From the NCBI GenBank assembly GCA_029782215.1, contig JAKOVD010000073.1, forward strand, positions 1 through 64,000: a stretch of 64,000 nt of DNA. Reading direction: 5' to 3'. The notes beneath the pieces were generated by a model. That model made no database searches and had not been told where the DNA came from. It saw only the letters and a list, made by a program, of their open reading frames with translations. The stretch is from Chloroflexota bacterium (GTDB lineage Bacteria > Chloroflexota > Anaerolineae > J102). The number at the start of each line of letters is the position of its first letter. Positions within the stretch are counted from its first letter, which is position 1. Both the position numbers and the translations under genes were made by a program. Positions 59,262 through 64,000 of the stretch are shown in pieces.

Positions 59262-62020
59262 ACACCCGATTGCGCAAACTGACGGCCGCTCTGCCGTCGC
59301 GGCGTCTGCGCCTGATCACGGGCGCCGCGCTTCTGTTGGTGCTTGGTCTCGGCGCCTGGACGGTCGCGGGCGTTGCCGCTCGCGGCGCCGCAGCACCGGT
59401 GCACAACGCCTCGCCGATCCATCCCAACTTTCCCCTCCTTGATGCCAGCGGCGCCAACGTCCTGACCAGCGGCAAGGCGGCGTCGACTGACAAGACGTGC
59501 GGCGCCTGCCACGACACGGCGTTCATCCAATCACATGCCTTTCATGCCGACCTGGGTCTGAGCGACATGACGACCGCCGGCAAGGCCGCCTCGGGCACGC
59601 CGTGGGATACCTCCGATGGCCTCTTCGGCAAGTTCGACCCCCTCGCCAACCGCTATCTGACGCAGGCGGGAGATGAACGACTGGACCTGTCGACCGCCGA
59701 ATGGCTCAAGCTGGTGGGAGGTCGCGTCGCCGGCGGCGGCCCGGCCACGACCTCGCGCAGCGGTGGCCCGCTGACCGGCGCCGCTGCCGGCGGCCCGGAA
59801 GCCGCCATCCTCGACCCGGCGACCGGCCAGCCCAGGGCATGGGACTGGAGCCAATCCGGCGTCATGGAGATGAACTGCTTCCTGTGCCACACGGCGAATC
59901 CTAACAACGGCGCCCGCATCGAAGCACTGCAGGCGGGTCGTTTCGGCGATGCCGTGACCGCCACCCTGGCCGGCACCGGACTCGTGACCATGTCCGGCAC
60001 GGGCTGGATTTGGAATCCCGCGGCCTTTGACGCCAACGGGGAGGTCAAAGCCGACTTCGTTCAGATCCAGGATCCGACCAATGAGAACTGCGCCCAGTGC
60101 CACGGCGTGGTGCACACGGATTCCTCGCCGCTGACCCTGGCGGCGTGCGATCTCAGCCAGCCACAGACAGCGACGACAGGCCAGGTCATTGCCGCCCAAA
60201 AGATCAGTGATTCCGGCCTCAACCTGGCCGACAAAGACAAACTTGCCTATGCCTGGGATGTCCACGCGGAACGCGGGCTGAAGTGCACCGATTGCCACTA
60301 CTCCCTCAACAACCCCGTGCACTACCAGGAAGCGCAGGAGAACAAGCCCAGCCATCTGACGTATGACCCGCGGCGCCTGGACATCGGGGACTACATCAAG
60401 CAGCCCAACCACAACCTGGCACGCGGCCAGAGCGCCCAGTACGACGTGGCGCCTGAGGGCAAGGCGACGATGCGTCGCTGCGAGTCGTGCCATGACGCGG
60501 TGAAGACCCATGCCAACTGGCTGCCCTACACCGAGAGGCACATGCAGGAAGTGGCCTGCGAGACTTGCCACATTCCGCAGCTCCACGCACCGGCCATTCA
60601 GTCCTATGACTGGACGGTGATCAAGCCCAACGGCGCGCCAGTCAGCGAGTGTCGCGGCATTGAGGGACAGAATACCGTCACGGACCTGGTGACGGGGTAC
60701 CGGCCCGTCCTGATGCGGCGCGCCAATGTCGACGGCAGGAGCATGTTGGCGCCGTACAACCTGATCAGCTCCTGGTTCTGGATCTATGACGATGCCAATG
60801 GCAACGTTCGCCCTGTCCGGCAGATCGACCTCCAGGCAGCCTATCTGGAGGGTGGCAGCTATCGTCCCGCCATCGTGGCCGCCTTTGACGCCGATGGCGA
60901 CGGCGCCATTAGCGACGCCGAGCTGACGATCGACTCGGATGCCAAGAAGGCAGCGGTCGCGGCCCAATTGGCGGCGCTGGGCCTGCACAACCCGCGCATC
61001 GACGGTCAGGTGCAGCCGTACAGCATCAATCATGACGTGGTGCGCGGTGACGCCGCCCTGCGGGACTGCCAGGCATGCCACAGCGACGGCTCGAACATCG
61101 CCGCCCCCCTCCAACTGTCGGGCCACATACCCGCCGGCGTGCTGCCCGCATTCGTCAAGAACGTCAATGTCGCCGCAAGCGGCGACGTGACGCGCAGCGG
61201 CGGCTCGCTCCTCTACCAGCCCGAACCCGAACGGGACGGCCTGTACGTCTTTGGCCACAATCACGTTTCCTGGCTGGACTGGCTGGGGGCGCTGGTTTTC
61301 GCCGGCACGCTGCTCGCCATCCTTGCTCACGGGACGCTGCGCTATCTGTCGTCGCTGCGCCAACCCAGGCCCACCCTGGCGACGAAACGCGTCTACATGT
61401 ACGACCGCTACGAGCGCTTCTGGCACTGGCTGCAAACGTTGACCATCATCCTGCTGCTCTTCACCGGCCTGATCATCCACCGGCCGGATATGTTCGGCGC
61501 CTTCGCCTTCCGCCACGTGGTCACGCTGCACAACGCCCTGGCCATCATCCTGGTTGCCAATGCCGGACTGGCGCTCTTCTGGCACCTGACGAGCGGGCAG
61601 ATCCGCCAGTTCATCCCCCGGCCCTACGGCTTCTTCGACCAGGCGATCGGTCAGGCCAAGTACTACCTGGAGGGAGTTTTCAAGGGCAAGCCGCATCCCT
61701 TCGACAAAACGTATAAGAAGAAGCTCAACCCCCTGCAGCAGGTCACCTATTTCGGTCTGCTCAACGTCCTGCTGCCGCTGCAAATCCTGACCGGGGCCGT
61801 CATGTGGGGCGTGCAGCAGTGGCCACAGGTGGCCCGCATGATGGGAGGGCTGCCGCTGCTGGCGCCGTTCCACACCATGGTGGCCTGGCTGCTTGCCACC
61901 TTCGTGGTGGCGCATGTCTACCTGACCACCACCGGCGCGACCGTGGGCGAAGACATCAGCGCGATGGTCACGGGCTGGGAAAACGTCCCCGTCCACGCCG
62001 CCGAGCCGGCCGGGGACTAA
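59258..62020 (+). CDS. heptahaem cytochrome c fused to cytochrome b membrane domain
   Basis: A 920-residue protein. An N-terminal anchor (about 18-42) leads to an outside-facing region with seven CXXCH sites at C81, C207, C278, C343, C408, C434 and C604. Near residue 545, DADGDGAISDAEL looks like an EF-hand/dockerin Ca-binding loop. From about residue 665, five membrane spans follow: LDWLGALVFAGTLLAILAHG, then a cytochrome b556-like unit with YERFWHWLQTLTIILLLFTG, HNALAIILVANAGLALFWH and APFHTMVAWLL; conserved His residues can bind two b haems. The protein may pass electrons between the quinone pool and the octahaem partner (inference). Confidence 0.9.
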   Translation: MNTRLRKLTAALPSRRLRLITGAALLLVLGLGAWTVAGVAARGAAAPVHNASPIHPNFPLLDASGANVLTSGKAASTDKTCGACHDTAFIQSHAFHADLGLSDMTTAGKAASGTPWDTSDGLFGKFDPLANRYLTQAGDERLDLSTAEWLKLVGGRVAGGGPATTSRSGGPLTGAAAGGPEAAILDPATGQPRAWDWSQSGVMEMNCFLCHTANPNNGARIEALQAGRFGDAVTATLAGTGLVTMSGTGWIWNPAAFDANGEVKADFVQIQDPTNENCAQCHGVVHTDSSPLTLAACDLSQPQTATTGQVIAAQKISDSGLNLADKDKLAYAWDVHAERGLKCTDCHYSLNNPVHYQEAQENKPSHLTYDPRRLDIGDYIKQPNHNLARGQSAQYDVAPEGKATMRRCESCHDAVKTHANWLPYTERHMQEVACETCHIPQLHAPAIQSYDWTVIKPNGAPVSECRGIEGQNTVTDLVTGYRPVLMRRANVDGRSMLAPYNLISSWFWIYDDANGNVRPVRQIDLQAAYLEGGSYRPAIVAAFDADGDGAISDAELTIDSDAKKAAVAAQLAALGLHNPRIDGQVQPYSINHDVVRGDAALRDCQACHSDGSNIAAPLQLSGHIPAGVLPAFVKNVNVAASGDVTRSGGSLLYQPEPERDGLYVFGHNHVSWLDWLGALVFAGTLLAILAHGTLRYLSSLRQPRPTLATKRVYMYDRYERFWHWLQTLTIILLLFTGLIIHRPDMFGAFAFRHVVTLHNALAIILVANAGLALFWHLTSGQIRQFIPRPYGFFDQAIGQAKYYLEGVFKGKPHPFDKTYKKKLNPLQQVTYFGLLNVLLPLQILTGAVMWGVQQWPQVARMMGGLPLLAPFHTMVAWLLATFVVAHVYLTTTGATVGEDISAMVTGWENVPVHAAEPAGD

Positions 62021-62047
62021 CCACAACACACAAGGAAACGTGAAGCA

Positions 62048-62614
62048 ATGACGACAACGATGGATGTGCCAAACAAGACCTGGAAAACGCGCCTCTTCGA
62101 CCGCCCGAAGCGAGACTACATTCACCCCTACCTGGGGGGGCTGCTCCTGGGCCTGGTGCTGTTCGCCGCCTTCTTCCTGACCGGCAACGGACTGGGAGCG
62201 TCAGGCGGCTTGAACCGGATCGTCGTCTTCGTGGAGGACCTCATCGCCCCAGCCCACGTGGACCGCATTCCCTACCTCATCAAGCTGGCTGGCGGCGACA
62301 AGAACCCACTGGACGACTGGGTCGTGCCGCTCGTCTTTGGAACCATCCTGGGCGGCTTCGTCTCCGGTTGGCGCAACGGCCGGCTGCAGGTTGAGACCAA
62401 CAAAGGGCCAAACATCTCCGTGCGCACCCGGTGGCTGATGGCCTTCATCGGCGGCGCCATCATGGGCTACGGCGCCCGTATGGCCCGCGGGTGCACCTCG
62501 GGTCAGGCCTTGTCCGGGGGCGCCGTTCTCTCGGTCGGCTCCTGGGCGTTCATGTTCGCCGTGTTCGGCGGCGCTTATGCGCTCGCCTACTTCGTGCGGC
62601 GGCTCTGGAATTAG
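62048..62614 (+). CDS. YeeE/YedE (TsuA-like) transporter, first half
   Basis: A 188-residue membrane protein with about four spans, beginning after a cytoplasmic N-terminus ending in RPKRDYIHPYLGG. The hallmark RMARGCTSGQALSGGAVLS near residue 145 matches the thiosulfate-channel motif, with its Cys. TsuA itself is one polypeptide holding two such halves (established for the family); here the two halves are separate genes. It starts 27 nt after the cytochrome gene, with AAGGAAA upstream, and is followed 10 nt later by the second half. Confidence 0.88.
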   Translation: MTTTMDVPNKTWKTRLFDRPKRDYIHPYLGGLLLGLVLFAAFFLTGNGLGASGGLNRIVVFVEDLIAPAHVDRIPYLIKLAGGDKNPLDDWVVPLVFGTILGGFVSGWRNGRLQVETNKGPNISVRTRWLMAFIGGAIMGYGARMARGCTSGQALSGGAVLSVGSWAFMFAVFGGAYALAYFVRRLWN

Positions 62615-62624
62615 GAGGGTGACC

Positions 62625-63860
62625 ATGATGTTCCCACTTCAGCTCGAAACCCTCGTAGGCAAGCCCCTGATGTTCGTGGTCTTTGGCCTGATCGGGTTTG
62701 CGTTTGGCTTCGTCCTGGAAAGCTCCGGCTTTGGCAACTCTACCAAGCTGGCAGCCCAGTTCTACTTCAAGGACATGACCGTGCTGAAAGTAATGTTCGG
62801 GGCTATCATCACGGCGATGGTGCTGCTGTTCATCACCGTGGGCCTGGGCATCCTCGACTTCAGCCTGGTCTGGGTCAACCCCACCTACCTGGCCTCCGGC
62901 ATCGCCGGCGGCTTGATCATGGGCGTGGGCTTCATCATCGGCGGCTTCTGTCCCGGCACCTCCCTGGTGGCGATGGCGACGCGCAAGATCGATGGGCTCT
63001 TCTTCGTGCTCGGCGTCCTCTTCGGCATTCTCGTTTTCGGGGAGACCGAGCGCTTCTATGACCTCTGGTGGAACAACGCCGGTTACCTTGGGCGCCTGAC
63101 GATTCCCGAATGGCTTGGCTTGCCCACCGGCGTCGTAGTCGTCGGCATCGTCTTGATGGCCCTGTTCATGTTCTGGGGGGCGGAACAGCTCGAGCACATC
63201 TTTGGCGGTCGCGACCTCAGCAAAGAACCGCGCTGGCGGCGCTACCTCGCCGTCGGCATCGTCACCTTCGCGGCCAGCATCATCCTGATCGGCATGCCGA
63301 CGACGCAGCAGAAATACGCCCGGGTCGCCGCCGTCAAAGACGCAGCCCTGGCGCACCGTGACGTGCAGATCCAGCCCGGCGAGCTGCTTGCCACCATCGG
63401 CGATGACACCCTGAAGCTCACCATGCTCGACGTGCGGCCGGAGGCCGACTTCAACCAGTTCCACATCGCCGGCTCGCAGAACGTCCCGCTCGCCCAGATT
63501 CATGAGGTTGTCCCGGAGCTGCAAACCCAACAGCTCCCCAATGCCGTCATCGTGCTTGTCGGCAACGATGAGAAGGCGGCAACCGAAGCCTGGAAGACCC
63601 TGACGGCCGAGAGCGTTTCCAATACCTACATCCTCGAGGGAGGCATCAACGAATGGATTGCCACCTTTGGGAAAGAGGAGAATGACATCGTCAAGGTCGC
63701 TTCGCCCTCCGGCGACGACACGCTCTGCTTCACGTTCCCGGCAGCCCTCGGCGACCGCTTTGCGGCGGCCGATCCTTCGCCGCATGAGTGGCAATTGGAC
63801 TACACGCCCAAGATCAAGCTGCAGGTCAAGCGCGACCACGGCGGTGGCGGCTGCGGATAA
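62625..63860 (+). CDS. YeeE/YedE transporter, second half, with rhodanese-like domain and Cys tail
   Basis: A 411-residue protein. Spans 1-5 (about residues 10-195) include the second YedE motif GGFCPGTSLVAMATRKIDG. A further span (about 208-228) leads to a rhodanese-like domain (about 245-350; LDVRPEADFNQFHIAGSQNVPL). Its active-site loop reads VIVLVGNDEKAA and has no Cys, so it cannot form a persulfide there. The last residues are DHGGGGCG, a flexible Gly tail with a Cys next to the end. AGGAGG is 6 nt before the start at 62625. The tail may serve as a sulfur-accepting arm (inference). Confidence 0.88.
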   Translation: MMFPLQLETLVGKPLMFVVFGLIGFAFGFVLESSGFGNSTKLAAQFYFKDMTVLKVMFGAIITAMVLLFITVGLGILDFSLVWVNPTYLASGIAGGLIMGVGFIIGGFCPGTSLVAMATRKIDGLFFVLGVLFGILVFGETERFYDLWWNNAGYLGRLTIPEWLGLPTGVVVVGIVLMALFMFWGAEQLEHIFGGRDLSKEPRWRRYLAVGIVTFAASIILIGMPTTQQKYARVAAVKDAALAHRDVQIQPGELLATIGDDTLKLTMLDVRPEADFNQFHIAGSQNVPLAQIHEVVPELQTQQLPNAVIVLVGNDEKAATEAWKTLTAESVSNTYILEGGINEWIATFGKEENDIVKVASPSGDDTLCFTFPAALGDRFAAADPSPHEWQLDYTPKIKLQVKRDHGGGGCG

Positions 63861-63872
63861 GAAATGGGACTC

Positions 63873-63906
63873 GTGCGGTCGGGGCGCTATGCCGTCCCGA
63901 CCGCAC
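63873..63906 (+). terminator. 14-bp hairpin after the cytochrome/YedE operon
   Basis: GTGCGGTCGGGGCG (63873-63886) pairs with 63893-63906 with one mismatch, loop CTATGC. It lies 12 bp past the YedE stop. No T-run follows, so termination may be partial. Confidence 0.6.
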
Positions 63907-63952
63907 GGGGGGATGGGATTGCAGGCGCAGTGCCAGGAGCTTGTCACTTTCG

Positions 63953-63982
63953 TTGACATACACGCGCATCGGGGCTTACAAT
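63953..63982 (+). promoter_or_regulatory. sigma70-type promoter for the next gene
   Basis: TTGACA (63953-63958), 18-nt spacer and TACAAT (63977-63982) near the window end point to a gene just beyond. The promoter follows the operon terminator, so a new transcript starts here. Confidence 0.65.
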
Positions 63983-64000
63983 GGGGGCGCTACCCAGCAT

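Noticed and set aside
59531-62125. Long open frame (864 codons) on the minus strand across the haem c-cytochrome b fusion
   Set aside because: It mirrors the plus-strand gene with seven haem motifs and shows no family pattern; GC-rich coding DNA often leaves long antisense frames.

Overview
This is a GC-rich, densely coded bacterial chromosome window with no rRNA, tRNA, CRISPR array or transposase gene that I could see. Gene style points to Chloroflexota (inference; an Anaerolineae- or Caldilineae-like lineage would fit). Supporting traits are sugar ABC transporters with URO-D-like and SDR enzymes, ComP-like 7TM sensors with GAF tails, DUF2142-like glycosyltransferases with C-terminal beta domains, TP-rich lipoproteins, and families of short palindromic repeats between genes. 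The contig starts inside a gene.

Layout. (1) 2-7055, +: a carbohydrate or sugar-acid locus: truncated solute-binding protein, URO-D-like protein, two ABC permeases, metallo-beta-lactamase-fold hydrolase, SDR dehydrogenase and a LarA-family nickel-pincer racemase/epimerase. (2) 7257-8192: Thr/Pro-rich lipoprotein, closed by a 20-bp hairpin. (3) 13609-8268, -: GntR regulator, cyclase-family hydrolase, 2-oxoacid dehydrogenase E1alpha/E1beta/E2 and a HAD phosphatase, with a perfect 28-bp palindrome upstream as likely operator. A SulP-STAS-cNMP transporter diverges from it. (4) 24667-17980, -: LacI regulator, GDP-mannose-3,5-epimerase-like enzyme, GHMP kinase, two-domain nucleotidyltransferase, a 41-aa ribbon-helix-helix-like gene and a UvrD-type helicase. 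A PA14 lipoprotein lies downstream.

(5) 24928-33337, +: a signalling block with a PAS/GAF histidine kinase, NarL-type regulator, solute-binding protein, membrane sensor phosphatase with an altered metal site, and a ComP-like 7TM-GAF protein without a kinase domain. (6) 33256-39664: GT-C mannosyltransferase-like protein, radical SAM protein, DoxX-like protein, DUF2064 transferase, GT2 transferase, Rnk/GreA-C-like protein and a bactofilin-like membrane protein. (7) 39991-51756: two tandem acyltransferases, a DODA-type dioxygenase, a Vps62-like membrane protein with a small membrane partner, a CtpE-like P-type ATPase, an AI-2E-family permease and a CASTOR/POLLUX-type channel. (8) 53719-51847, -: a second SDR plus URO-D-like pair. 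(9) 53870-54180: a cluster of palindromes with 2-nt centres, then a DUF2142-like glycosyltransferase split by an in-frame TGA.

(10) 56965-63860, +: the most distinctive system. A strong sigma70-type promoter with an embedded inverted repeat drives an excisionase-HTH/PocR-domain regulator, an eight-haem lipoprotein of the octahaem tetrathionate reductase family, a 920-aa fusion of a seven-haem cytochrome c with a cytochrome b membrane domain, and a YeeE/YedE thiosulfate-type transporter split into two genes. The second transporter gene carries a rhodanese-like domain without its active-site Cys and ends in a Gly-rich Cys tail. I read it as a regulated module for uptake and respiratory conversion of a sulfur oxyanion. 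The substrate and electron-flow direction are inference.
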